NCBI RefSeq assembly: GCF_018069625.1 | Contig: NZ_CP072941.1 | Span: forward strand, 2,914,001 to 2,978,000 | Direction of reading: 5' to 3' | Length of the DNA stretch: 64,000 nt | Origin: Streptomyces yatensis | GTDB taxonomy: Bacteria > Actinomycetota > Actinomycetes > Streptomycetales > Streptomycetaceae | In this document: positions 8,247 to 16,506 of the stretch, piece after piece | Layout of the letters: each line of letters starts with the position of its first letter | Numbering within the stretch: the stretch's first letter is position 1 | Made by a program: the position numbers and the translations under genes | Notes under the pieces: generated by a model | Seen by the model: only the letters and a program-made list of their open reading frames with translations | Database searches by the model: none | What the model was told of the DNA's origin: nothing

Positions 8247-10604
8247 TTACGCCTCCCAGACGGCGGCCGCCGTACGGTCGTCGGCGTATCCCTTTACCCC
8301 CGTCTGGGCGTCGGCGAGGAACGCGGCGAGGCCCGGCGCCTCGGCCGTGTCCCAGCGTTCGGCCAAGCGATCGGCGAGGGCGGCCTCGCCGCGCAGGGGT
8401 TCGGCGAGGCCCGCGCTGCACAGCAAAAGGGTGTCGCCCGGTCGGGCTACGGAGGCGCGGAAACGGAAGGGTCCGTGGGCGGGGGCGGGATCGGAGCCGG
8501 GGTCGGGCGCGGTGGGTGCGGCGGATGAGGGGTCGGCCGGCGCATACGGCGGGCGGGGCGGTTGTGGTGGTTGAGATGGTTGCGATGGTTGCTGGGCGGG
8601 TGGGCGGCCGCCGCCGTAGCCGAGGACGGGGCCGCCCACGGTGTCCCGCTCGCCCCCGGCGGGTTCCAGGTCCTGCCAGACGCCGTCCCGCAGCCGGAAC
8701 AGCCCGCCGTCGCCGACGCCGAAGAACACCCGGGTACGGCAGGCCGGATGCGCCGGGAGCAACAGACAGCGGACCGACGCGGTGTGGTCGGCGGGGGCGA
8801 GGCCGCGTACGGTCGCACCGGCGCGCAGCCGCCCGTAGGCACGGTCGGTGAGCCGGTGCAGCCCGGAGCTGAGCGCGCCGCGGTTGGCGGTGTGGATGTC
8901 CTCCGTCAGCCGGGCCTGATTGCGGCCGACCGCCGCGGCGATCCACTCGCACAGCTCGCGCGCCACCCGGTGCGCCCCCGGGGCCGCGGGCTGCCCACTC
9001 GCCACGGCCACCAGGACGAGCGCGCTGTCCCCGATCCCGAACCGCACCGCGAGCAGCGCGTCCCGCCGCGGCTCGCCTCGATAGCGGGCCGAGTCGCCGC
9101 GCAGCGAGGCCGCCCGGAGCGTCAGCGTGCCGTAACGGGCGCCCTCCAGCACGGTGTCGGGGACCAGGTCCCGCAGCTCCTCGGGGTCGACGACGGGAAG
9201 CGTGGTCGGCTCGGCCTCGTACGTGGGCGGCTCGTCGCCGACGTACGACGCCGCGGCGGCCCGCCAGGGCCGGGAGGGGTCGGGGCGCGGGGTGGCGGGC
9301 CGGGGCGGAGCGGGCGGCCGGGCGTCACGTGGCGGGGGCGGGGGCGGCGGAGGCGGCGGGACCGAAGCCCCCGCACGCCCGGGCGCGCCTCCCGGGCCGG
9401 AGCGCCGGGACGCACTCCCCGGGCCGGAGCGTCCGGGGGCGTCCCCTGAACCCGTGCGGTCGGGTACGCCTCCCGGGCCGGAGCGCCCGGGCGCCTCCCC
9501 CGGGCCCGCGCGTCCAGGCCCATCCCCCGAACCCATGCGGTCGGGTACGCCTCCCGGACCGAAGCGCCCAGGTGCACTCCCCGAGCCGGAGCGTCCGGGT
9601 CCATCCCCTGAACCCGCGCGGCCGGGTACGCCTCCGGAGCCGAAGCGCCCGGACGCCTCCCCCGGGCCCGCGCGTCCAGGCCCATCCCCCGAACCCGCGC
9701 GTCCGGGTCCGTCCCCTGAACCGGTGGGTGCGTCCCCTGAATCCGCGTCACCCTGTGGGCCACCGGCTCCCGTGCGGCCCCGGGAGGGCCATGCGGCGCC
9801 GGGGCCCTCGTCGCCCCGCGCCGCACCCGAGCCCGCGCCGCCCCAAGCGGCACCCGAGCCCGTACGTCCCGGTACGCCCCCTGAACCCGCGTTGCCACCC
9901 TGTGTTGCGCCGGACCCCGCACCGCCCTGGAAAGGCGATCCGGCGCCAGAGCCCTCGTCGCCCCGCGCGGCACCCGAGCCCTCGTCGCCCCAAGCGGCAC
10001 CCGAGCCCGTACGTCCCGGTACGCCCCCTGAACCCGCGTTGCCACCCTGTGTTGCGCCGGACCCCGCACCGCCCTGGGAAGGCGATCCGGCGCCAGAGCC
10101 CTCGTCGCCCCGCGCGGCACCCGAGCCCGCGCCGCCCCAAGCGGCACCTGCACCCGAGCCCGTACGTCCCGGCGCGGCACCGGAACCCGCGGCACCGCTC
10201 TGCGTCGCTGCGTCGGAACCCTCGTCGCCCTGCGAGGGCGAGGCTGCGCCGGAACCCGCATCGCCCCCTCGCGCGGCGCCGGGCCCCGCCCCTCCCCGGA
10301 AAGGCGATGCGGCACCGGGCCTCTCGTCGGCGGGAGATCGCCACCCCTGCGGGCCACCTCCCGTGTCGGCGTCAGGGCCCGGGGCGGCGTCGCCCGGTTC
10401 CCCCGTCCGCGGGCCCCAGGGGGCGCCCGCGGCCGGTCTCTGGTTTCCGGCGTCCCTGTCGCCGGCGAGCGTGCGGGAGGCCGAATCGAACCGGTCGTCC
10501 ACGGAGTCCGAGGCCGCGGCGGGCCCCGCGTCGGCACGCCGTGGGTCGTACAACTCGCCCCACCAGTCGTCCTCATGACGGCGTCGGTCGCCCTGCTGGC
10601 TCAT
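8247..10604 (-). CDS. PP2C-like protein with long repetitive linker; probable pseudophosphatase
   Basis: About 785 aa. After a charged N-terminus (MSQQGDRRRHEDDWWGELYD) comes a ~380-residue Gly/Ala/Pro/Ser/Arg/Asp linker built of degenerate GSGAA, GRTGSGAAWGG and GPGRAGSG units, then a ten-proline run. From about residue 440 a PP2C-like domain follows (RYGTLTLRAASLRGDSARYRG, then AHRVARELCEWIAAAV, then PGDTLLLCSAGL). The two PP2C landmarks that supply metal-binding Asp, normally A-D-G and S-D-G, read A-S-G and S-A-G here, so catalysis is doubtful. I chose ATG 10604; the upstream in-frame extension is Arg/Gly-rich and not protein-like. A second Pro/Gln-rich insert (QPSQPSQPPQPPRPP) sits inside the domain. 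Possible role: binding partner in a phospho-signalling system. Confidence 0.75.
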   Translation of the reverse strand: MSQQGDRRRHEDDWWGELYDPRRADAGPAAASDSVDDRFDSASRTLAGDRDAGNQRPAAGAPWGPRTGEPGDAAPGPDADTGGGPQGWRSPADERPGAASPFRGGAGPGAARGGDAGSGAASPSQGDEGSDAATQSGAAGSGAAPGRTGSGAGAAWGGAGSGAARGDEGSGAGSPSQGGAGSGATQGGNAGSGGVPGRTGSGAAWGDEGSGAARGDEGSGAGSPFQGGAGSGATQGGNAGSGGVPGRTGSGAAWGGAGSGAARGDEGPGAAWPSRGRTGAGGPQGDADSGDAPTGSGDGPGRAGSGDGPGRAGPGEASGRFGSGGVPGRAGSGDGPGRSGSGSAPGRFGPGGVPDRMGSGDGPGRAGPGEAPGRSGPGGVPDRTGSGDAPGRSGPGSASRRSGPGGAPGRAGASVPPPPPPPPPPRDARPPAPPRPATPRPDPSRPWRAAAASYVGDEPPTYEAEPTTLPVVDPEELRDLVPDTVLEGARYGTLTLRAASLRGDSARYRGEPRRDALLAVRFGIGDSALVLVAVASGQPAAPGAHRVARELCEWIAAAVGRNQARLTEDIHTANRGALSSGLHRLTDRAYGRLRAGATVRGLAPADHTASVRCLLLPAHPACRTRVFFGVGDGGLFRLRDGVWQDLEPAGGERDTVGGPVLGYGGGRPPAQQPSQPSQPPQPPRPPYAPADPSSAAPTAPDPGSDPAPAHGPFRFRASVARPGDTLLLCSAGLAEPLRGEAALADRLAERWDTAEAPGLAAFLADAQTGVKGYADDRTAAAVWEA
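9841..10134. repeat. 147-bp tandem repeat inside the PP2C-like gene
   Basis: Two nearly identical 147-bp units (9841-9987 and 9988-10134), each beginning CCCCAAGCGGCACCCGAGCC, encode 49-aa linker blocks. A diverged third unit starts at 10135, and shorter degenerate units extend over roughly 9370-10350. The period is a multiple of three, so copy-number change keeps the frame. Confidence 0.85.
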
Positions 10605-10765
10605 CCCCACATTGTCCACAGGGAGGCTCCACGGGAACACCACGCGATGACCGGCGCGAGGCCCGCCCAAGACCCCCTCAAGTCCCCCGGGACGCGCCCC
10701 CGAGGGGCCAGGGCGGAGCCCGGAAAAGACAGATCCTCGGCCCCCCGCCCGCACGCCACACCCCC

Positions 10766-12214
10766 TCAGCCCCGGTACGCCTCCAGAAGCCGCAGCCAGA
10801 CCTCGCTGATCGTGGGGAACGACGGCACCGCATGCCACAGCCGCTCGATGGGGACCTCGCCCACGATGGCGATCGTCGCCGAGTGGAGCAGTTCGCTGAC
10901 GCCGGGACCCACGAAGGTGACGCCGATCGGATGACCCCGGTCCAGGTCGACGACCATACGGGCCTGGCCGCGGTAGCCGTCCGCGTACAGCGCCGCGCCC
11001 TCGACCTGGCCCATGTCGACGTCGACGACGCGGATGCTGCGGCCCTCGGCCTCAGCCTGCTCCGCGGTCAGCCCGACCGCGGCGACCTCCGGGTCGGTGA
11101 AGACGACCTGCGGTACGGCCGCTTCGTCCGCGGTGGCCGCGTATTCGCCCCAGCGGCCCGTGTCCAGCCGCGCGACGCCCCGCGCGCGTGCCCCGATGGC
11201 CGCGCCCGCGATCCGCGCCTGGTATTTGCCCTGGTGGGTGAGGAGCGCCCGGTGGTTGACGTCGCCCACCCCGTACAGCCAGCCGCCCGGTACGTCCCGC
11301 ACCCGGCAGGTCTCGTCGACCGTCAGCCAGCCGCCCGATTCCAGGCCCACCGTCTCCAGGCCCAGGTCATCGGTGTGCGGGGTGCGCCCGGTGGCGAACA
11401 GCACCTCGTCCGCCTCGAGCCGTTCCCCGCTCTCCAGGGTCACCGTGACCGGTCCGTCCGCCCCGCCCGGCCGGGCGAGACTCTTCACCGACGTGCCGGT
11501 GCGGACCTCGGCCCCGGCCTCCCTCAGCGTCTCGGCCACCAGCTCGCCCGCGAACGGTTCGATCCGCTCCAGCAGCCCGGAGCCGCGCACCAGCATGGTG
11601 ACGCGCGAGCCGAGGCCGTTCCAGGCCGTGGCCATCTCGCAGGCCACCACACCGCCGCCCACGATGATCAGCCGTTCCGGCACCGTGGAGGAGCTGGTGG
11701 CCTCGCGGCTGGTCCAGGGGTGGATGTCGGCGATCCCGGGCAGGTCGGGCAGCGAGGCCCGGGTTCCGGTGCAGACGGCCACGGCGTGCCGGGCGGTGAG
11801 GATCCGCTCGTCGGCGGATCCATCGAGCGGCGTCACCGCGACCCGCTGCGGCCCGACCAGCCGCCCGTGGCCGCGCACCAAGTCGATACCGGCCGACTCC
11901 AGCCAGGGGAGCGCACCGTCGTCCTTCCAGTTGCCGACCTGCTTGTCGCGGTGGGCGAAGACATCGGCCGCCGACAGCGCTCCGCCGACCAACTGCCGCA
12001 GCCCCGGCACCTGGCGGGCCTCGGACCGGGCGAGCACCGGGCGCAGCAGCGCCTTGCTGGGGACGCAGGCCCAGTACGAACACTCACCGCCGACCAGCTC
12101 ACGCTCCACGATCGCCGTGGAGAGCCCGGCCGCGCGGGTCCGGTCGGCCACGTTCTCGCCGACCGGGCCCGCGCCCAGCACGATGACGTCGTACTCGTCC
12201 CTGCCCTGGTTCAT
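10766..12214 (-). CDS. NAD(P)/FAD-dependent disulfide-reductase-family oxidoreductase
   Basis: A 482-aa flavoprotein of the lipoamide dehydrogenase/mercuric reductase class I group. Visible features are the FAD fold DVIVLGAGPVGENVAD, the redox disulfide GGECSYWACVPSK (C-x4-C), an NAD(P) fold LIIVGGGVVACEMA, the second FAD motif WLYGVGDVNHRALLTHQGKYQAR and a dimerisation domain. The C-terminal active-site loop is HAVPSFPTISE rather than HxHPTxSE, so the usual His-Glu base pair is altered. It lacks the MerA heavy-metal domain and has no lipoamide partner here, so the substrate is unknown. A GTG two codons upstream (12220) is an alternative start. It is divergent from the F420/PPOX gene. Confidence 0.85.
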   Translation of the reverse strand: MNQGRDEYDVIVLGAGPVGENVADRTRAAGLSTAIVERELVGGECSYWACVPSKALLRPVLARSEARQVPGLRQLVGGALSAADVFAHRDKQVGNWKDDGALPWLESAGIDLVRGHGRLVGPQRVAVTPLDGSADERILTARHAVAVCTGTRASLPDLPGIADIHPWTSREATSSSTVPERLIIVGGGVVACEMATAWNGLGSRVTMLVRGSGLLERIEPFAGELVAETLREAGAEVRTGTSVKSLARPGGADGPVTVTLESGERLEADEVLFATGRTPHTDDLGLETVGLESGGWLTVDETCRVRDVPGGWLYGVGDVNHRALLTHQGKYQARIAGAAIGARARGVARLDTGRWGEYAATADEAAVPQVVFTDPEVAAVGLTAEQAEAEGRSIRVVDVDMGQVEGAALYADGYRGQARMVVDLDRGHPIGVTFVGPGVSELLHSATIAIVGEVPIERLWHAVPSFPTISEVWLRLLEAYRG

Positions 12215-12389
12215 CGCCACTCGCTCTCTCGTTCCGTTTCACCGTCTCAGGGTCATCGTGGCGTCGAGTTACCGCGCGGAGCCACCCGAATCGGTGTTTC
12301 GGTCGAGCCGTCTTGGCGCAGGTGACGCGGGTCCGGCGGCTCATGCGTACCGGTCGCGGCCGTGCGCCGGTGCGCGCGACAGTGATCAC

Positions 12390-12788
12390 ATGACTGTTTT
12401 CACGGAACCCGAGGCCGGCTACCTCAGATCGCAGCGGATCGGCCGGCTGGCCACCGTGGACGCGGACGGCCAGCCGCAGGCGAACCCGGTGGCGTTCTTC
12501 CTCAACGAGGACGGCACGGTCGACATCGGCGGCCTGGCCATGGGCAGGACGAAGAAGTGGCGCAACACCGGGACGCATCCGAAGGTGGCGCTGGTCGTCG
12601 ACAGCCTGGTGAGCGAGCGGCCGTGGATGGTGTGCGGGGTGGAGATCCGCGGGGAGGCGGAGCGGCGCATCGGGCCGCATGACCTCGGCGCCCATTTGAG
12701 CGACGAGGTCATCCGGATCCATCCGCGCTGGGTGTACAGCTGGGGCCTGGAGGACGTGCCCGGAGCCACGAGCCGGGCCGTGAGCTGA
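12390..12788 (+). CDS. PPOX-class F420-dependent oxidoreductase
   Basis: A 132-aa split-barrel flavin/deazaflavin-binding protein of the pyridoxamine-phosphate-oxidase superfamily. The typical start is seen (YLRSQRIGRLATVDADGQPQ, then NPVAFFLNEDGTVDIGG, then GRTKKWRNTGTHPKVALVVD), followed by a short tail with RIHPRWVYSWGLE. Members of this actinobacterial subgroup are annotated as F420-dependent; the substrate is not predictable. ATG at 12390. It is a single gene, convergent with rsgA 12 nt away and divergent from the flavoprotein. Confidence 0.85.
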   Translation: MTVFTEPEAGYLRSQRIGRLATVDADGQPQANPVAFFLNEDGTVDIGGLAMGRTKKWRNTGTHPKVALVVDSLVSERPWMVCGVEIRGEAERRIGPHDLGAHLSDEVIRIHPRWVYSWGLEDVPGATSRAVS

Positions 12789-12800
12789 CCCCACGGACCG

Positions 12801-13910
12801 CTACGGCTTGCGCATCGGTCCGCGCTTGCGCTCCATCATGTGGCGGCCGAGCGCCTGCCGCTGCTTCCAGTCGCGCCGCTTCTCGGCTCGCAGCCGCGCG
12901 TCCGTACGGGCCGCGAGCCGCTCGTTCTCCCGCAGCAGTTTGCGGTAGCTCTCCAGCCGCCGCTCCGGAAGCGAGCCGTCGTCGATCGCGGCGAGCACCG
13001 CGCACCCCGGCTCGACCTGGTGGGCGCAGTCGGGGAAGCGGCACCGCGCGGCGAGCTCCTCGATCTCGGCGAACGCCTGGGCGACACCGCCCTCGGCGTC
13101 CCACATCCCCACCCCGCGCAGCCCCGGGGTGTCGATCAGCACCCCGCCCGAGGGCAGGGGCAGCAGATCACGGGTGGTCGTGGTGTGCCGCCCCTTGCCG
13201 TCGCTGTCGCGGATCGCGCGGACGTCCTGGACGGCCTCGCCCACCAGCGCGTTCGCCAGCGTGGACTTGCCCGCGCCGGACTGGCCGAGCAGCACCGAGG
13301 TGCCGGGGGCGAGCAGGGCGCAGAGCTCTTCCAGCCCCTCCCCCGTGGCGGAGCTGACCGGCAGCACCCGCACCCCGGGCGCCGCCATCTCGGTGTCGGA
13401 CACCAGATGGCCCAGGGTGTCCGGATCGGGCACCAGATCGGCCTTGGTGAGGACGAGCAGCGGCTGGGCGCCGCTCTCCCAGGCCAGTGCGGTGAACCGC
13501 TCCACCCGGCCGAGGTCGAGCTCGGCGGCGAGGGAGATGGCGATGACGGCGTAGTCGGCGTTGGCCGCCAGCACCTGGCCGTCCGAGCGCTTCGACGAGG
13601 TGGACCGTACGAGGGCGGTACGGCGTGGCAGCAGCGTGCGGACGTACCGCGGATCGCCCTCGGCGTCCACGGCGGCCCAGTCGCCGGTGCACACGATCCG
13701 CATCGGATCGCGCGGCGTCACCAGCTCGGTGTCCGCCCGTACGGTGCCGTGGGGCGTGACGAGATCGCATTGGCCACGGTCGACGCGGAGCACCCGCCCG
13801 GGCATCAGGTCCTGCGCGGCGTACGGGGCGAACGCGTCCGCCCAGCCGTCGTCCCAGCCATAGGCGGTGAGGGCGTGCGAAGACGCGGAGCCGGAGGAAG
13901 TGTTGAACAC
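12801..13910 (-). CDS. rsgA: Small-ribosomal-subunit biogenesis GTPase RsgA
   Basis: A circularly permuted GTPase that checks late 30S assembly. Motif order is diagnostic: TKAD (G4, 155-158), then the P-loop GQSGAGKST (209-217), then DTPG (260-263). An N-terminal OB fold carries MPGRVLRVDRGQCDLVTPHG, and a C-terminal zinc knuckle has C290, C295, H297 and C303. The tail is basic, suiting RNA binding. GTG 13910 has GAAGGG 9 nt upstream, and that ribosome site lies inside an inverted repeat (13911-13938). A small ORF precedes it, so expression may be translationally controlled. At 369 aa it has normal length. Confidence 0.94.
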   Translation of the reverse strand: MFNTSSGSASSHALTAYGWDDGWADAFAPYAAQDLMPGRVLRVDRGQCDLVTPHGTVRADTELVTPRDPMRIVCTGDWAAVDAEGDPRYVRTLLPRRTALVRSTSSKRSDGQVLAANADYAVIAISLAAELDLGRVERFTALAWESGAQPLLVLTKADLVPDPDTLGHLVSDTEMAAPGVRVLPVSSATGEGLEELCALLAPGTSVLLGQSGAGKSTLANALVGEAVQDVRAIRDSDGKGRHTTTTRDLLPLPSGGVLIDTPGLRGVGMWDAEGGVAQAFAEIEELAARCRFPDCAHQVEPGCAVLAAIDDGSLPERRLESYRKLLRENERLAARTDARLRAEKRRDWKQRQALGRHMMERKRGPMRKP

Positions 13911-13938
13911 GGAGGAAACCCTTCGAAGGGCGGCCTCC
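13911..13938 (-). promoter_or_regulatory. Hairpin covering the rsgA ribosome-binding site
   Basis: Inverted repeat GGAGG-3nt-CCCTTCGAAGGG-3nt-CCTCC directly abuts the rsgA GTG. The GAAGGG ribosome site is one half of the central palindrome. When folded it would be hidden; translation of the small upstream ORF, ending 10 nt before the repeat, could open or allow it. Confidence 0.5.
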
Positions 13939-13947
13939 GAAGAGGTG

Positions 13948-14019
13948 TCAGCCGGAGGCCGCAGGGGTGGAAACGAGGAACTCCTGAACGCGAGCGGCGC
14001 TCGCCACCGTGACCGTCAT
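13948..14019 (-). CDS. Possible 23-aa leader peptide upstream of rsgA
   Basis: A short ORF, MTVTVASAARVQEFLVSTPA plus ASG, starts 109 nt before rsgA and has a strong ribosome site (GGAGGTGAGG, 7 nt from ATG). It stops just before the hairpin that covers the rsgA ribosome site. The arrangement suggests translational coupling or attenuation. I do not recognise the peptide, and codon evidence is weak at this length. Confidence 0.4.
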   Translation of the reverse strand: MTVTVASAARVQEFLVSTPAASG

Positions 14020-14193
14020 CAATGTCCTCACCTCCTGCTTTCCTCAACTCGTAGCAACACGGGCCAACACGGGCCAACACGGCCCAGCACGGAACGGGAG
14101 AACCGTAGCCCGGTCCCGCGCGAGGGCGCCAGCCATTTTCCGGCGGCCATTTTCTGCCGGCGGGAATGGGCGCGTTTCCGGCGGGTGGGCGCG
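14020..14193. other. rsgA upstream region with short direct repeats
   Basis: Between the YihY stop and the rsgA leader ORF there are about three direct copies of a 10-mer close to AACACGGGCC (14055-14085) and two copies of GGCCATTTTC (near 14132-14155). These could be regulator sites or slippage products. No gene is seen. Confidence 0.3.
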
Positions 14194-15585
14194 TCAGCGC
14201 ACCGGGTGGTCGTCGTCCGCCGCGGTGTCCTCGGTCGCGGTGCCGTCCGTGGTGCCGCCCGCGCCGTCCGCCGCGGAGCGTACGTCCGGACGCCTCGGCC
14301 CCTGCCGGGGCGTCCGGGGCTCCCCGGCCGCCTTCCCCGCGGGCTCCGGGGGCTGACCGGCGGGCTTGCCACTGGCCGACGCCTCCGAGGACTTCCCCGC
14401 GGGCTTCTCCGAGGACTTCCCCGTGGGCTTCCCGGCGGCCTTCTCCGCCGCCTCGCGCTTGGTGTGCAGCCGGGAGCGTATGTCCGCGTGCGGCAGGAAC
14501 TGGGCCCAGCGCTCGGGGAACTCCGACGGCGGGGTGATCTCCGCCGCGCCGTCGTCCGCCGTGCGCTGGTCCTTCGCCCGCATCCGGGCCGCCTCCTCCC
14601 GGGCGCGGGCGGCGCGCTCGGCACGCCCGGCGGCCGTGGCCACCGAGGGCCAGACCCGGTCGATCGCGGCGTTGACCGCCGCCCCGACCAGCACCGCGAA
14701 GGCGGACACCCCGATCCACAGCAGCACCGCGACGGGTGCGGCCAGCGAGCCGTAGATCGTCGGGCCCTCGACCGTATGCACCAGGTAGATCCGCAGCAGA
14801 AAGCTGCCCAGAACCCATATCGCGAGGGCCACCAGCGCCCCCGGGATGTCCTCCGGCCACGGTGAGCGCACCGGCACGGACACGTGGTAGAGCGTGGTGA
14901 GGAAGGCGATGGACAGGACGATCACCACCGGCCAGTACAGGACCGGTACGAGATCCCCGCTGGACGGCAGCAGGTCCACCACCGCCTCCGGCCCGATCAC
15001 CATCAGCGGAAGCGCCACCGCCCCGATCACGAGCGCCACCAGATAGAGCAGGAAGGACAGCAGACGGGTCCTGACGATCCCGCGCTTCCCCTCCAGCCCG
15101 TACATGATCGTGATGGTGTCCACGAACACGTTCACCGCGCGGGAGCCGGACCACAGGGCGATGGCGAAGCCGAGGGAGATCACATCGGGACGGCCGCCCT
15201 TGATCACATCGTCCAGCAGCGGCCGGGCGATCTCCTTGACGCCCCGGTCGGAGAGCACGGTCGCGGAGGCGTCGAGGATGTTCTGCCGGATGGTGGCCAC
15301 CGTGTCGGTGCTGGTCCAGGCGTCGAAGTAGCCGAGCAGCCCGATCAGGGCGAGCAGCAGGGGCGGGAGCGACAGCAGGGTGAAGAAGGCCGCCTCGGCG
15401 GCGAGCCCGGTGACCCGGTACTCCATGCAGGAATCGACGGTGTCCTTCAGCAGCAGCCAGGCCATCCTGCGCTTGGACACATTGCGGTACAGGGCGCGGG
15501 CCTTGCGGAGCCGGCCGGACGGCTTCGGTGTTTCTTCTGCTGGCTGCACCTTCTCACCGTATCGGGCCTGTTCACCCCCGCTCAT
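14194..15585 (-). CDS. YihY/virulence factor BrkB family membrane protein
   Basis: A 463-aa integral membrane protein with about six transmembrane segments between residues 60 and 300 (for example AAFFTLLSLPPLLLALIGLLGY and TRLLSFLLYLVALVIGAVALP). It follows the YihY pattern: an early DTVDSCMEYRVTGLAAEAAFF motif and GSRAVNVFVDTITIMYGLEGKRG. The function of the family is unsettled; older annotation as ribonuclease BN is wrong. The last ~140 residues form a cytoplasmic, charged Lys/Ala/Glu/Pro tail with GKSSEKPAGKSSE repeats, longer than in non-actinobacterial relatives. I chose ATG 15585; a clear ribosome site is lacking. Confidence 0.88.
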   Translation of the reverse strand: MSGGEQARYGEKVQPAEETPKPSGRLRKARALYRNVSKRRMAWLLLKDTVDSCMEYRVTGLAAEAAFFTLLSLPPLLLALIGLLGYFDAWTSTDTVATIRQNILDASATVLSDRGVKEIARPLLDDVIKGGRPDVISLGFAIALWSGSRAVNVFVDTITIMYGLEGKRGIVRTRLLSFLLYLVALVIGAVALPLMVIGPEAVVDLLPSSGDLVPVLYWPVVIVLSIAFLTTLYHVSVPVRSPWPEDIPGALVALAIWVLGSFLLRIYLVHTVEGPTIYGSLAAPVAVLLWIGVSAFAVLVGAAVNAAIDRVWPSVATAAGRAERAARAREEAARMRAKDQRTADDGAAEITPPSEFPERWAQFLPHADIRSRLHTKREAAEKAAGKPTGKSSEKPAGKSSEASASGKPAGQPPEPAGKAAGEPRTPRQGPRRPDVRSAADGAGGTTDGTATEDTAADDDHPVR

Positions 15586-15756
15586 CCGGTGACCAGGCCG
15601 AACCGCCCGCAAAGGCGTCGGCGGAGGGGATGCCGCGCCGACTCGGCACCACCCTCCGCCCGCCGGGCCCACTGTCCGTGCCGGATACAGCCATGCGCAA
15701 AGGTTGCGCCGCGTTGCAGCCGTCCGGACGGCCGGTGGGAGCGTGGCGGCCGCGGG

Positions 15757-16311
15757 TCAGCAGCCTCCGCAGTTGTAGTAGGTCACGTCCCAGTGGTTGC
15801 TCTCGCGCGCGTAGATGTTGCCCGAGCCGGACTTGTACTGCTGGGCGCCGTCACCGGGGCGGGGGCCGATGTTGGTGAAGGTGCCGGTGATGTAGTTGCT
15901 GAGGCAGCTGGTGGGGCTGAAGTCCAGCTTGTAGCCGTTCCAGTGGCTGTACGTGCCGGAGGCGTGCCCGGTCTCCGTGCCGCCGGTGATGGTCAGCGCG
16001 CAGCCGGTGGCCCCCTTCAGGGTGATGGCACCCTGCACGGTGGTCAGGTTGATCTGCTCGAACGAGGTGCAGGTGGGGTTGTTGCGGTCCGAGCAACCCC
16101 CGCTGGAGGTCCAGGAGATCCCGGCGCCGCGCAGCCGGTTCGCCGCGTCGGAGTGGCTGAGCTTGGTCACCGCGGCGGCGGAGGGGGCGTCGGCGGCCGC
16201 GGGGGCGCTGGGAGCGGCCACCGCGCTCTGGGCGGTGAGGACGCCGGTGGTGGCGAGGACCGCGCCGCCGAGCAGGGCGCCGAGTCTGATCCGGGTGCTG
16301 GTCACAGCCAT
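15757..16311 (-). CDS. Secreted M15-type (LAS) zinc metallopeptidase
   Basis: A 184-aa exported protein. The signal peptide is MAVTSTRIRLGALLGGAVLA... with likely cleavage after AVAA (residue 33). In the mature part the M15/VanX zinc pattern is complete: H-x6-D in SHWNGYKLDF (H123, D130) and E-x2-H in ESNHW (E170, H173). Seven cysteines suggest disulfides. Family members cut D-Ala-D-Ala or other peptidoglycan cross-link peptides, so a cell-wall role is likely, though it may act on foreign walls. I used ATG 16311, with AAGGAG 12 nt upstream; an ATG seven codons earlier is possible. Its neighbour upstream is a membrane HTH/peptidoglycan-binding protein. Confidence 0.68.
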   Translation of the reverse strand: MAVTSTRIRLGALLGGAVLATTGVLTAQSAVAAPSAPAAADAPSAAAVTKLSHSDAANRLRGAGISWTSSGGCSDRNNPTCTSFEQINLTTVQGAITLKGATGCALTITGGTETGHASGTYSHWNGYKLDFSPTSCLSNYITGTFTNIGPRPGDGAQQYKSGSGNIYARESNHWDVTYYNCGGC

Positions 16312-16506
16312 GGTCGTCTTCGTCTCCTTCATCTGCGGATCCGTGGGCCGTCCGGGACGGCGGCAGCACGATCCCAGCCCTCCGGGTCGGGCGGGCGACC
16401 GACCGGGGAAATCGGGACAGCGGGATCGGAAACCGTCCTCGACCTGCGGAGACGGCGGGCGCTGGGATGGCCGATGGGATGCCGGGGCGGTGCGTCCGGC
16501 GGCCGA

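Noticed and set aside
9329..12325. 998-codon plus-strand frame across the PP2C-like and flavoprotein genes
   Set aside because: It covers two clear minus-strand genes and encodes Arg/Pro/His-rich sequence; open only because of GC bias.
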